Positions 30,362 through 39,957 are shown, numbered from the stretch's first letter. The stretch: DNA of 64,000 nucleotides from Gammaproteobacteria bacterium (GCA_021647505.1 JAKIUN010000006.1:1-64000); one strand, 5' to 3'. The notes: generated by a model not told the origin, from the letters alone. Translations and numbers: made by a program.

Positions 30362-31000
30362 TCACCCTGCAATCTCTTTCACCTTGGTGGCCATTGCCCT
30401 GCCAAAAATATAATGCTGCCCTTTATCCAGATGAATGCCATCAACCTGACTTGCCGAGGTAATCTGCGCAGCATCAAGAAAAAAACAATCATTTTCTTTA
30501 GCGGCTAGTGCGTACTCCCCGGCCAATCCCAAGCATTTGTGCTCACCACCCAGAAATTTTTCAGCGATCGGCCCCTTGGGCGCCTGAATTGGCGGCGGCG
30601 CAATCAGCAATATTTCCGGGCAAGGCATGCCGGGCCCAATAGGCGCCTTCCTGATTGCCGTTATAAGGGATCTTATTCCCTGCGATGCATGCCATGCATT
30701 GTGTGGGTGCATTGATTGGAAGTCATTTGTGCCCAACATTAAAATCACCAAGTCCAAGGGTGAATGCATTTCAATGACTTGTTCTATACCTTGCAAACTA
30801 TTACGACCAGGCTTAAACGGGTCATCCCAAACTGTCCGGCGTCCATTTAGACAATTTTCAATAACTCTCACCGATTTTGTATTTTTATCTAATGCATTTT
30901 CCATTACACCTGGCCAGCGATCATCAAAACTCAAGCGTTTTCTGGTCAGAGGAATTATCCCCCAGGTTAAGGAGTCAGAATAAACAAGAATTTGCTTCAT
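30362..31000 (-). CDS. SGNH/GDSL-type esterase (arylesterase-like)
   Basis: A 212-residue cytoplasmic hydrolase of the SGNH fold, close in layout to the Mycobacterium smegmatis-type arylesterase/acyltransferase. Block I is YSDSLTWG (catalytic Ser10, with Ser where most members have Gly before Asp), the oxyanion Gly-Asn motif is MLGTNDF, and the catalytic Asp/His pair is in DGIHLD near the C-terminus. Also matching are RWPGVME, ENCLNGRRTVWDDP and LLIAPPPI. It is convergent with the porin, and no signal peptide is seen. The substrate is unknown. Confidence 0.88.
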   Translation of the reverse strand: MKQILVYSDSLTWGIIPLTRKRLSFDDRWPGVMENALDKNTKSVRVIENCLNGRRTVWDDPFKPGRNSLQGIEQVIEMHSPLDLVILMLGTNDFQSMHPHNAWHASQGIRSLITAIRKAPIGPGMPCPEILLIAPPPIQAPKGPIAEKFLGGEHKCLGLAGEYALAAKENDCFFLDAAQITSASQVDGIHLDKGQHYIFGRAMATKVKEIAG

Positions 31001-31189
31001 GGCTTCTTTCGAATCTCCTGCGTCTCTGATTGTTATAGTTGCCCAAATGGGTCTGTCACGCGCCTGAACAGAATACCGGCAGCAAATATAGATAGCTCAA
31101 GCCCGGCTCTGATATACTGTGTACAATCTGCCTGGCGGACTTATTTTTGCACCGGGAATTTTTAACCGCTTAAAACGATTGGAGACACT

Positions 31190-31471
31190 ATGACAAAAGC
31201 AATAGCGCGACACATTCTCGTATCCAGCGAAGAACAATGTCAACAACTGAAAACCGAAATCGAAGCCGGCGCCGATTTTGCTGATATGGCCAAGCAGCAT
31301 TCCAGCTGCCCTTCGGGCGCACAAGGCGGCGACCTCGGCTCCTTTGGTCCGGGGCAGATGGTGCCAGAATTTGATCAAGTGGTTTTCAGTGCCGATGTGA
31401 GCACGGTGCAAGGCCCGGTCAAAACCCAGTTTGGTTATCATCTTCTGGAAGTAACCAGCCGCACGGATTAA
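31190..31471 (+). CDS. ppiC: Small parvulin-type peptidyl-prolyl cis-trans isomerase
   Basis: A 93-residue single-domain parvulin, the same size as E. coli PpiC. Parvulin motifs: ARHILVSSEEQCQQL, FADMAKQHSSCPSGAQGGDL with GSFGPGQMVPEFDQVVF and VKTQFGYHLLEV. It speeds proline isomerisation in the cytoplasm. The ATG is preceded by GGAG at 5 bases. It is divergent from the esterase gene. A CTGGAT..ATCCAG hairpin at about 31480-31504 follows but lacks a T run. Confidence 0.93.
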   Translation: MTKAIARHILVSSEEQCQQLKTEIEAGADFADMAKQHSSCPSGAQGGDLGSFGPGQMVPEFDQVVFSADVSTVQGPVKTQFGYHLLEVTSRTD

Positions 31472-32058
31472 CGAACATCCTGGATACTGCGCAGCGGCAT
31501 CCAGGCTGCTTCAGTAAACACCGCAGAAAAACCAGAGCAGGCCATACCTGCTAGACAACACCCTTTGAGCGGCTCATCGCGCCCTTTGAGTATGAATCGT
31601 AACAGATTTTATCCCGAACTGAACCCAGGTATTCGGTGCAACACCTCTCAGTTATTACGTGCGCATTCCTTACCGTAATTGCCACATCATTCCACCCGTG
31701 GCACAACACTCGTCGATGCTGAGAGATTGGCCTTTCCATACCGGCATTTTAAATATAAAGGAACGAAAAGAAGCAGACTTAGCGGATTGAAAACCTGTGG
31801 CAGTGCCCATCATTGGGTTAGAATCTTAAAATCACTCGGACACACGATACAAATGATTGCACCACAACACGTTAGACCCTACATGAAATCAAATAAGAGA
31901 GAATCATGTCGTATCAAAATTGAGGGAAAAATCCCGTACAGTAAAGTCGGAGCACGTTAGCGGGAGCTGCTGACAGAACATCATTTGCGCTTGCTATAAC
32001 AACAGCATTATTATACATTGACCGATCAACCTTACTTGTTGAATTTAAAAGGGAAAAA
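31472..32058. other. Gap with an IS110 relic
   Basis: Nearly 590 bases between ppiC and the DUF2780 lipoprotein gene. Apart from the transposase scar described separately (about 31770-31905) it holds no gene that I can support. It is AT-rich relative to its flanks. Confidence 0.5.
31770..31905 (+). pseudogene. IS110-family transposase fragment
   Basis: In frame the plus strand reads CGSAHHWVRILKSLGHTIQM followed by IAPQHVRPYMKSNKRES. This matches the N-terminal DEDD-domain region of IS110-type transposases (CGSAHHWARxLxxLGHxVxLI, APQxVKPYVKxNKND). Only this ~45-residue block is recognisable, the expected NKNDAAD continuation is lost, and no element ends or C-terminal domain are found. Confidence 0.75.
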
Positions 32059-32544
32059 ATGAAAACTCAACTTTTTAGGATCTTTTGCATTTTCGTCTTA
32101 CTGTTTGTCTCCAGCGCTTGCTCGTCTATCCCCGGAATGGGGGACAACGCTTCGGGCACTGGAACATTAATTAGCCTGTTAACCAGTAAACTCGGTGTCA
32201 ACACCGAACAGGCCATCGGTGGAACAGCTGCACTTTTTGGGTCCGCGAAAAAAAATCTCAGCACAGATGATTTTTCCAGCGTGACTGAATCATTACCCGA
32301 AATTAAATCTCTACTGGGAAAAACGACCAAAGATGGCCGCGGCGTAGCCAGTAAGTTGGGGCTATCATCTGCAGAAAATGACCAGGCTGGAGCTAAAGAG
32401 GAAGGCAATAACCTGACCAAACAGTTCTCCAAGCTAGGCTTAAGTTCTGATATGGTCGGAAAATTTATTCCGATTGTGCTTGACTATGCCAAGTCATCAG
32501 GTGGCGACAATGTCATGAATTTGCTGAAAGGTGCTTTGCAGTAA
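32059..32544 (+). CDS. DUF2780 (VcgC/VcgE-type) lipoprotein
   Basis: A 161-residue predicted lipoprotein: the signal sequence ends LFVSSAC-SS, so Cys21 would be lipidated. The mature region matches the DUF2780 pattern with LISLLTSKLGVNTEQAIGGT, AALFGSAK, LPEIKSLLG, FSKLGLSSDMVGKFIPIVLD and a C-terminal VMNLLKGAL. AAAAGGG lies 7-9 bases before the ATG. The gene stands alone with a strong terminator 28 bases downstream. The function of the family is not known; it is often seen near outer-envelope genes. Confidence 0.85.
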   Translation: MKTQLFRIFCIFVLLFVSSACSSIPGMGDNASGTGTLISLLTSKLGVNTEQAIGGTAALFGSAKKNLSTDDFSSVTESLPEIKSLLGKTTKDGRGVASKLGLSSAENDQAGAKEEGNNLTKQFSKLGLSSDMVGKFIPIVLDYAKSSGGDNVMNLLKGALQ

Positions 32545-32571
32545 CGCAGTGACTGCCCTTCCCCAACATTA

Positions 32572-32604
32572 TTAACCCGGCGACGATATATGTCGCCGGG
32601 TTAA
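32572..32604. terminator. 33-bp palindrome after the DUF2780 gene
   Basis: TTAACCCGGCGAC-ATAT-type loop-GTCGCCGGGTTAA, a near-perfect palindrome 28 bases past the stop codon. The T run is short, so termination is likely but not certain. Confidence 0.65.
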
Positions 32605-32985
32605 TCACGAACACCTGGATAAGAAATATTCACGTACCCCCCCATTTTGCATCTAGACCTTGCCTCCTGAGTCGCTCTAATTACCTACGTCCTGTGGGCA
32701 TTAGTCACAAAAACTCAAAATAGAACAACTATTTCTGCATTTCTGTCCTGTATTCCTGCGCTTTTTCTCAAGGCTCCTGCGTTTGCGACGACGGCACCTG
32801 AGGCGCTTGCTCCGGAAGCTATTACATGCCCGATTGAGAAAAATACATACCACTGTGAGTTTATTTCACTCTACACTACAGCTATAGTCGAACGCACAGC
32901 CACGGCAGGCTTCAGTATCGCCTCAATACAGACGCTACGTTGGCAAGGGAACCGCATACTCAGCAGGCACCAAGGCAACACAAAT
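32605..32985. other. Upstream region of slt
   Basis: About 380 bases with no gene seen. The last 100 bases are the expected promoter region of slt but show no strong -35/-10 pair. Confidence 0.4.
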
Positions 32986-35043
32986 ATGAAGGCCGGCAGA
33001 CCCAAAACACTCATCCGTATCCTCGCCCTGCTCGCTCTGCTCGCACCCATGGCGAACTACGCCCTGGTACGCGACACCCAGCCCGTGCAGACGCTACTGC
33101 TGCCGTCCGCCCTGACCGAAGGCGCGGAATCCCCGGCCGATATATTATCGCGGGTACTCAACTACCGCGCCGATGAACGCGCCGCACAGCGCGCCCTGTA
33201 CCTGCAAGCCGAGCAGGCCCTGGCACAACGTCAGCTGACACGATTCCACGAACTGCTGCCCCGGCTGACGGATTATCCCCTCTATCCCTATCTGCAATAT
33301 GCGGATATCAAACACCGCCTGCAGCGTACCAGCCGCCGTGAAATCGGCCAGTTTCTTGACAACTACGCCACGCTGCCTGTCGCCAATAGTCTGCGCCGCA
33401 AGGTACTGAGGCACGCGGCAAAGCGGCAGGATTGGCAAAGCTACCTGCACTACTACCAGCCCACGCAAAATGTGACCCTGCAATGCCACTACCTCACTGC
33501 ACGCCTGCACAACGGTGAAACCCATGATGTCTATACGGATATCCAACGCCTGTGGCTCAGTGGCCGATCCCGCCCCAACGAGTGTGACGGCGCCTTCGCA
33601 CAATGGCGCAACGCCGGGCAGCTCAACGATGAATTAATCTGGCAACGTGTCGAGCTGGCACTGGGACAGGGCCGTCGCCAGCTTGCCGGTTATCTCGCCC
33701 GGCAGCTGCCGACACGAGATCACCATTGGGCACAGCTCTGGATCGGCCTGCATCGCTACCCTGACCAGCTCCCCCAGCGCTACAAGGCGCTGCTGAAACC
33801 CCACCCCAAGGCAAGACCGATCTTCATTGATGCCTTACAGCGCCTGATACGCCACGACCCACAAAAAGCGATCGAGTTTTGGCATACCCACACGGCAGAA
33901 TTCAGCCCTCAAATCTCCCTCAACGAAACCGAACAGGCAACCCTCTACCGCCATTTCGCCATGGCCCTGGCCCTGCGCCATCAACCCAATGCCGAAGCCT
34001 GGTTCAGACGCATTCCCCCCAGTCATCAAACCGATACATCACGCAGCTGGCGGGTACGGGCCGCCATCCGCAATAAACACTGGCAAACCGTGCACCACGC
34101 GATCAACGCCATGCCGGAAAAACAGCAGCAGACCGACCGCTGGCGCTACTGGAAGGCTCGTTCCCTGGCGGAATTGGGCCAGCAAAAAGGCGCACTAGCG
34201 CTACTCAGTGAACTGGCCGGACAGCGCAACTATTATGGCTTTCTGGCCGCAGATCGCCTGTCACAACCCTACTCCCTGCAGGTTCAGCCCTACCAGCCTA
34301 GCAGCACAGAATTATTCACACTACAGGAACGGCCAGACATCCGCCGTGCTGCCGAACTTTTTCAGCTGGGCCGGCTCCTTGAAGCCCGTCGTGAATGGTA
34401 TATCGCCATGGGAAAAATGGACGAAATCCATCGTCAGCAGGCCGCCAAACTGGCCCAGCTGTGGAACTGGAACGGGCAGTCCATTCTCACCATGGCCAGC
34501 ACTTCCCACCGCGACGATCTGGAGCTGCGTTTCCCGCTGTTGTTCAGGGATGAGGTACTTGCCCTGTCGGAAACCAAAGGCCTGGAAGCGGCCTGGACCT
34601 ACGGCGTCATCCGCCGCGAAAGCGCCTTCGTCAGCGACGCCCGCTCCCCCCGCGGAGCAACAGGGCTGATGCAACTCATGCCAGCCACCGCCAAGCACAT
34701 TTCGCGCAGCCTGAAAGTACGCTACCGTGGTCTCAGCACCCTGTTACAACCGGAAACCAACCTTAAGTTAGGCACTGGCTATCTGGCCAGGATGATGACA
34801 CGCTTCGATAACCAGACCGTACTGGCCACGGCAGCCTACAATGCCGGCGCCCAGCGGGTGAAAAAATGGCTGCCAGGAGAAACAGCAATGGACGCTGATC
34901 GCTGGATCGAAACCATTCCCTACAAAGAAACCCGTGAATATGTCAGCAATGTCCTCGCCTACACCATTATTTATGCTGACCTCCTGGGCCAGGGAGGCCC
35001 ACGCCTCAACGAACGCATGCCTCCCGTTAGAGCCGACAACTGA
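32986..35043 (+). CDS. slt: Soluble lytic murein transglycosylase
   Basis: A 685-residue periplasmic enzyme cleaving peptidoglycan to 1,6-anhydro products. N-terminal signal (hydrophobic 9-25), then a long alpha-helical superhelix (U and L domains, about 50-500) and a C-terminal lysozyme-like domain with catalytic Glu in VIRRESAFVSDARSPRGATG, LMQLMPATA and the AAYNAGAQRV motif. Length is slightly above E. coli Slt70. The start has only a weak site (CAAGG 10 bases upstream). No operon partner is visible on this strand. Confidence 0.93.
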   Translation: MKAGRPKTLIRILALLALLAPMANYALVRDTQPVQTLLLPSALTEGAESPADILSRVLNYRADERAAQRALYLQAEQALAQRQLTRFHELLPRLTDYPLYPYLQYADIKHRLQRTSRREIGQFLDNYATLPVANSLRRKVLRHAAKRQDWQSYLHYYQPTQNVTLQCHYLTARLHNGETHDVYTDIQRLWLSGRSRPNECDGAFAQWRNAGQLNDELIWQRVELALGQGRRQLAGYLARQLPTRDHHWAQLWIGLHRYPDQLPQRYKALLKPHPKARPIFIDALQRLIRHDPQKAIEFWHTHTAEFSPQISLNETEQATLYRHFAMALALRHQPNAEAWFRRIPPSHQTDTSRSWRVRAAIRNKHWQTVHHAINAMPEKQQQTDRWRYWKARSLAELGQQKGALALLSELAGQRNYYGFLAADRLSQPYSLQVQPYQPSSTELFTLQERPDIRRAAELFQLGRLLEARREWYIAMGKMDEIHRQQAAKLAQLWNWNGQSILTMASTSHRDDLELRFPLLFRDEVLALSETKGLEAAWTYGVIRRESAFVSDARSPRGATGLMQLMPATAKHISRSLKVRYRGLSTLLQPETNLKLGTGYLARMMTRFDNQTVLATAAYNAGAQRVKKWLPGETAMDADRWIETIPYKETREYVSNVLAYTIIYADLLGQGGPRLNERMPPVRADN

Positions 35044-35091
35044 CAACTTAAAAATCGACAACGCCCTGAACTATTTTTCCCTCAAAAAAAC

Positions 35092-35130
35092 ATCAACAAA
35101 AAAAGAGCCGCTCAGGTGAGCGGCTCTCTC
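35092..35130 (-). terminator. Strong terminator for minus-strand RNA gene
   Basis: Hairpin AGAGCCGCTC-ACCT-GAGCGGCTCT; on the minus strand it is followed by TTTTTTTG. The U run is on the side that ends minus-strand transcription, i.e. the candidate 6S RNA transcript, not slt. Confidence 0.75.
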
Positions 35131-35155
35131 TGTTGTGGTTACACGAACTAATTCT

Positions 35156-35304
35156 AGCATTGCCCTGCTGTCTTGAACCTGATGTCCAAGTGGCAGCCCC
35201 CGAGGTGCTTTAGGATCTCCAGACAAGTGGATGTCACACCGCACCTACATTGTGGCCCCGAGCAGACTCTAGTTGGATCAAATGACATTTCAGGGCAACA
35301 CTCA
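35156..35304 (-). ncRNA. ssrS: Candidate 6S RNA
   Basis: No protein is encoded here, yet a promoter, a structured RNA and a terminator line up on the minus strand. The ends AGTGTTGCCCTG and CAGGGCAATGCT pair over 12 positions (two G-U). Near the 3' end CTTGGAC-ATCAG-GTTCAAG forms the hairpin seen in 6S RNAs (CUUGAACC..GGUUCAAG), and CCTAAAG about 20 bases earlier fits the conserved CCUUAAA. Length ~150-170 fits a short 6S. 6S RNA binds sigma-70 RNA polymerase in stationary phase. Neither zapA nor fau, the usual neighbours, is adjacent, so the name remains provisional; an unknown small RNA is the alternative. Confidence 0.55.
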
Positions 35305-35310
35305 ATCTTG

Positions 35311-35338
35311 ATTCTAGTCAATTATTGGGTAACTGCAA
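35311..35338 (-). promoter_or_regulatory. Sigma-70 promoter of the small RNA
   Basis: On the minus strand TTGCAG (35338-35333), a 16-bp spacer and TAGAAT (35316-35311), placing the start near 35304, exactly at the base of the long closing stem. Confidence 0.7.
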
Positions 35339-35702
35339 GCGATTTTTTTTAATTCCTATATAATCTTTTGTTATCAATAAGATAGTCAATTACTTCAAAA
35401 ATTTAAAGGATTTTTTCATATCACCCGTAAATATAGGTTCATCCAATTCACAGATTTTCCAGATTTGTCGGGCACTCTTAAGCACCACTTCAAGTATTAT
35501 CACCAAGTCACTCAATATGCAGCTTATTTCACTGCCACTCCGGCGTTAACAAAATCTTTCCCGTCCAGATCTGCTCCGCATAATACACAGGGCATTTCGG
35601 ACTTGCTCCGAAACCCGGCGGTTTCACAACATGTCACTGGACTTAACAGTAATGGCATCAATCCGAGATTACTATAACGTTAGGTATAAGTTTATTGACA
35701 AT
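35339..35702. other. AT-rich spacer between the RNA gene and hrpA
   Basis: About 360 bases. An open stretch of 70 codons on plus (35465-35677) has no ribosome binding site or recognisable motif, and I do not call it. Nothing else is seen. Confidence 0.4.
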
Positions 35703-38700
35703 TCACAATTGTGAAATCACCTCCTCCAATCGTTTCGGGGAAATGGGCTGCGAGGTCTTTAAGCTTTGGGCAAAAACCGACACACGATATTCTTCCAGCA
35801 GCCAACGCAACTGAATCAGGGCAGGCTCCACCTTTTTCTTGCGTTCCAGCTTTTGCTGATAAACAGCAATAAATGGTTTTAACCTTGCCATCCGTTCCTT
35901 GTCCGCTGCTGGCGTCTGCTGTAGTTTTTCAATGCGCTGCTCCACCGCGCGAAGAAAACGTGGCACATGCTGCAACCATTCGAAGGGGATATGAATCAGG
36001 CAACCGGGATAAACCAGTGTCGCTAGTTGCTGTTGGACATCTTTTACGGCGTCCATGGCCTGAATCGGTAGCTGACCACGCAGCCGCTTTTGTACCGCAT
36101 GATGGAGGGCAATGATATCGCTGACCAACTGGCCCACTGTGCCCGCCACCGTCATCAGTTCGGGCTGCTGAACATCAATGACGTGCTCGAAATCAGACTG
36201 GCTACGGACATCATGGCCAGCGGGGAAAAAGCAGCGATCGATGATCAATGCCTGCAGGTCGTCTTTCAGTGTCTCACAGTCATCGATGCCCACGTATTGC
36301 AGGCACAGTCTGTCAATACCCGGCAGGTTACGGCGCAGATATTTGCAGGGCTTGGGCAGGGTCAGGATGACCAGTGCGCGCAGACCCATACGGTGGGCCT
36401 CGACGGCACGCGCCTCGGCATCAAAGAGCTCGATGGACAGGCTACCGTCACCCTGTACCGCCAACGCCGGAAAGGCACGGAAGCGGCTGCCGGCACGCTC
36501 GATCTCGACAAATGGTGGTAGATTGCCGAAATCCCAGCGGCGGATATCGCTACGCTCCCAGTGGTGTTTGTCCAGTGTCTGCACAAAATCGTCACTGGCA
36601 TGTTCGCTAAACTTCGCCTGTAACACTGACAGGTCACGGCCGTGACCGATAACCCTTCCCCCGGCATCGATGACCTCATAACGCATACGTAGATGGTCGG
36701 GCAACGCCACCACAGGCCAGGCATCCGTCGCCACATCGACATCGCAATGCTGCATCAGCAACCGTTCCAGGGCAACCAACAGGCTACCGGCAGGCCGCTC
36801 ATCAGACAGTCGCCGCACCAGCGAGGCGGCCGTATCCGGCACCGGCACCAATGCCTTGCGGATGGGTTTGGGCAAGCCCTTGAGCAGTGCCGTGACACGC
36901 TCCGCCAGCAACCCCGGCACCAGCCATTCGAAAGGCTCGGGGTCGAGCTGATTGAGCGCCCCCAATGGCACCAACGCGCTGACACCGTCGTCTTCGCCAC
37001 CCGGATTGAAGCCGTAGCGCAGATGCAGGCGCACGCCATTGACCTCTATCTCACCGGGGTAATCCCTGTCACCGAGGCCGGCACGTTCGGGGTGGATGAC
37101 CAGCTCACGCGGTAATTTGAGTAGATCCGGCTCACCGGTCTCGGCCTGCTTACGCCATTTTTCAAACAACGGGCCACTGTAAATATGCTCAGGCAGGCAC
37201 TGCTCAAAAAAGGCGAACAGTTGCGCCTCATCGGCCAACACGTCACGCCGGCGGCCACGCGCTTCGATATCCTCCGCCTCGCGGATCAAGGCCTGATTAT
37301 GGCGCATGAATTCAGGCGTATCGCCCTTCTCTCCACGACGGTTGATGGGCCGATAATTGCCGGCAATCAGCGCCTCACGGATGAAGATTTCACGCGCCAC
37401 CGGGGTATCTATGGGGCCGAAGTGCACCCGTTTTCCTGACTGAATCAGTAAGCCGTAAAGCGTGACGGTTTCCAGTGCGGTGACCTGTGAACGCCGCACA
37501 TCCCAGCATGGCTCCGTGTAGCTGCGCTTGACCAGGTGCCGTGCCAATGGCTCGATCCACTCTGCTTCGATGCGGGCGATACCGCGTGCATAGAGCCGAC
37601 TGGTCTCGACCACCTCCGCCGCCATCATCCACTTGGGGCGTTTCTTCGCCACCGCCGAACCGGGGAAAAGATAGAATACCGAATTGCGCGCACCCTGATA
37701 TTTCTGCGGGCCCTTGCGCGGCCGGGAGGTACGGCCCTTCACCGTGGCAGGCTTGTTATCTTCCTCCTCCAGCCGATGACCGAGATTGCCCAACAGCCCG
37801 GTGAGCAAAGCCCGATGCAAAACAGCGTAATCGGCAGGTTCACTGTTCATGCTCAAGCCCATATCCCGGGCCTGTGTCTTCAGCTGCTGCCAGGTCTCGC
37901 GCCATTCACGCATGCGCATGAAGGCGAGGAAGGACTTGCGGCAGTATTTGCGCAGTTGGCTGCCCGACAGGTGTTTACGCTGTTCCTCGAAGTGCCGCCA
38001 CAGATTCAGCAGACTGACAAAGTCCGAATGCTCATCGGCAAAGCGCCGGTGTTGTTCGTCGGCCTGCTGCTGCTTTTCCTGCGGACGCTCGCGCGGATCC
38101 TGAATACTCAGGGCGCTGGCGATCACCAGCACTTCACTCAGACAGCCCTGCTTCCCTGCCTCCAGAATCATGCGGCCGATGCGCGGATCCAATGGCAGGC
38201 GAGCCAATTGTCGGCCCAAGGGCGTGAGCTGGTTATGCTCATCCAGCGCACCCAGCTCATGCAAAAGGCGATAGCCATCGTGGATGAAGCGCTGATCCGG
38301 CGGGTCGATGAAAGGAAATTCCTCCGGATTACCCAACTCCAGTTGATGCATTTGCAGGATCACCGAGGCCAGGTTGGTGCGGCGTAGTTCCGGCTCAGTG
38401 AATTCGCGCCGGGCAAGGAAATCTTCTTCCGAATACAGACGAATACAGACGCCGGCGGCGACGCGCCCGCAGCGCCCGGCACGCTGGTTGGCCGAAGACT
38501 GGGCGATCTTTTCGATCGGCAGGCGCTGTACCTTGCTGCGGGTACTGTAGCGGCTGATACGCGCGGTGCCAGGATCGATGACGTAGCGGATACCCGGCAC
38601 CGTGAGCGAGGTCTCGGCGACGTTGGTCGCCAAAATAATGCGTCGCCGCGCACTGGTCTTGAAGACACGGTTCTGCTCTGTCGCGCTGAGACGCGAATAC

Positions 38701-39665
38701 AGCGGCAGGATCTCCGTGTGCGCGGGATGGTGTTTGCGCAAGGCCTCGGCGGTATCACGGATCTCGCGCTCGCCACTAAGGAAAATGAGGATATCACCCC
38801 GATGATCGATGGCCGCGACTTCGTCCACCGCATCGAGGATGGCCTGCTGCTGATCGCGATCCCGTTCATCCTCATCGCCCTGTCGCGGGCGGTAACGGAT
38901 CTCCACCGGGTAACTGCGCCCGGAGACCTCGATCACCGGCGCATGATTGAAGTGCGCCGCAAATCGCCCGGTGTCGATGGTGGCCGAGGTGATAATCAGC
39001 TTGAAGTCCGGCCGTTTATGCAACAAACGCTTAAAATAGCCGAGCAGGAAATCGATATTGAGGCTGCGTTCGTGGGCCTCGTCGATGATCAATGTGTCGT
39101 ACTGGCTGAGCACACGATCACCTTGCAACTCAGCCAGCAGAATACCATCGGTCATCAACTTAATGTTAGCCTCTGGCCGGGTATGGTCAGAAAAGCGCAC
39201 CTTATAACCCACCACCTGCCCCAGCTCGGTGTTCAGTTCTTCGGCGATGCGCGTGGCGACACTGCGTGCAGCGATGCGGCGTGGCTGGGTGTGGCCGATG
39301 AGTCCAGCACTACCGCGCCCCAGGGCGAGACAGATCTTGGGCAACTGAGTCGTCTTGCCGGAGCCGGTCTCACCGGCCACGACGACAACCTGGTGCTTTT
39401 CGATGGCTGCGGCGATATCACGCCAGCGACTGCCGATGGGCAGGTCTTCATTGATAGTGACGGCGGGCAGGCGCTCACGCCGCTGCACAGCGCGAACCCG
39501 CGAGGCATCGATATCCTTTTTCAAGGCACTCAGTTTGTTACCCGGCTCGCAGCCCGTCTGCAGGACGCGACGCAGCCCGTGCAGACGCTTGCGCAGCGCC
39601 GGACAGTCGGCAGTCATACAGGCATCGAGAGCGTTATAGAGGGTGTTCAGTTCGCTACGAGTCAT
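35703..39665 (-). CDS. hrpA: ATP-dependent RNA helicase HrpA (DEAH box)
   Basis: A 1320-residue DEAH helicase, full length for HrpA. Walker A GETGSGKTTQLPK at residue 98, DEAH at 195-198 (LIIDEAHERSLN), SAT motif ITSATID, motif VI with QRAGRCGR, then the winged-helix, OB-fold region and the DUF3418 C-terminal half typical of HrpA. Its role is mRNA processing or ribosome rescue. It lies just downstream (34 bases) of the GIY-YIG gene on the same strand. Confidence 0.96.
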   Translation of the reverse strand: MTRSELNTLYNALDACMTADCPALRKRLHGLRRVLQTGCEPGNKLSALKKDIDASRVRAVQRRERLPAVTINEDLPIGSRWRDIAAAIEKHQVVVVAGETGSGKTTQLPKICLALGRGSAGLIGHTQPRRIAARSVATRIAEELNTELGQVVGYKVRFSDHTRPEANIKLMTDGILLAELQGDRVLSQYDTLIIDEAHERSLNIDFLLGYFKRLLHKRPDFKLIITSATIDTGRFAAHFNHAPVIEVSGRSYPVEIRYRPRQGDEDERDRDQQQAILDAVDEVAAIDHRGDILIFLSGEREIRDTAEALRKHHPAHTEILPLYSRLSATEQNRVFKTSARRRIILATNVAETSLTVPGIRYVIDPGTARISRYSTRSKVQRLPIEKIAQSSANQRAGRCGRVAAGVCIRLYSEEDFLARREFTEPELRRTNLASVILQMHQLELGNPEEFPFIDPPDQRFIHDGYRLLHELGALDEHNQLTPLGRQLARLPLDPRIGRMILEAGKQGCLSEVLVIASALSIQDPRERPQEKQQQADEQHRRFADEHSDFVSLLNLWRHFEEQRKHLSGSQLRKYCRKSFLAFMRMREWRETWQQLKTQARDMGLSMNSEPADYAVLHRALLTGLLGNLGHRLEEEDNKPATVKGRTSRPRKGPQKYQGARNSVFYLFPGSAVAKKRPKWMMAAEVVETSRLYARGIARIEAEWIEPLARHLVKRSYTEPCWDVRRSQVTALETVTLYGLLIQSGKRVHFGPIDTPVAREIFIREALIAGNYRPINRRGEKGDTPEFMRHNQALIREAEDIEARGRRRDVLADEAQLFAFFEQCLPEHIYSGPLFEKWRKQAETGEPDLLKLPRELVIHPERAGLGDRDYPGEIEVNGVRLHLRYGFNPGGEDDGVSALVPLGALNQLDPEPFEWLVPGLLAERVTALLKGLPKPIRKALVPVPDTAASLVRRLSDERPAGSLLVALERLLMQHCDVDVATDAWPVVALPDHLRMRYEVIDAGGRVIGHGRDLSVLQAKFSEHASDDFVQTLDKHHWERSDIRRWDFGNLPPFVEIERAGSRFRAFPALAVQGDGSLSIELFDAEARAVEAHRMGLRALVILTLPKPCKYLRRNLPGIDRLCLQYVGIDDCETLKDDLQALIIDRCFFPAGHDVRSQSDFEHVIDVQQPELMTVAGTVGQLVSDIIALHHAVQKRLRGQLPIQAMDAVKDVQQQLATLVYPGCLIHIPFEWLQHVPRFLRAVEQRIEKLQQTPAADKERMARLKPFIAVYQQKLERKKKVEPALIQLRWLLEEYRVSVFAQSLKTSQPISPKRLEEVISQL

Positions 39666-39699
39666 TCGGACATTCGGATTTAAACATCTATTTCTCTGA

Positions 39700-39957
39700 T
39701 CAGTTTGAAACCAGCCGTTCTTTATCCGTCTTGTGCAGCTTCTTGATCGCCGCCTCGCGCCGGCAGGCGGCCGAACGGGACTCGGCGGATTCGCTGTATA
39801 CCAGGCTCACGGGCCGCCGTGCACGCGTGTAGCGCGCGCCCTGGGCGCCGCCGTCGTTGTGTTCCTGGAGCCGCCGTTGCAGATCGGTGGCGACCCCGGT
39901 ATAGAGGCTGCCGTCGGCACAGCGCAGTATGTAGACGAACCAGTTTGCGAAACTCAT
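39700..39957 (-). CDS. Small GIY-YIG domain protein
   Basis: An 85-residue single-domain protein of the YhbQ/UPF0213 kind. GIY-YIG core: WFVYILRCADGSLYTGVATD with the second Tyr, RRLQEHN, and the downstream AACRREAAIKKL including the conserved Arg/Glu. Related small proteins are putative endonucleases; activity here is not established. It is 34 bases upstream of hrpA on the same strand and divergent from rapA across ~95 bases. Confidence 0.9.
   Translation of the reverse strand: MSFANWFVYILRCADGSLYTGVATDLQRRLQEHNDGGAQGARYTRARRPVSLVYSESAESRSAACRREAAIKKLHKTDKERLVSN

Noticed and set aside
35092..35130. Terminator for slt
   Set aside because: The T run lies on the minus-strand side of the hairpin, so it fits the minus-strand RNA gene better than slt.
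35465..35677. 70-codon reading in the gap before hrpA
   Set aside because: No ribosome binding site, no motif and weak composition; kept as non-coding.
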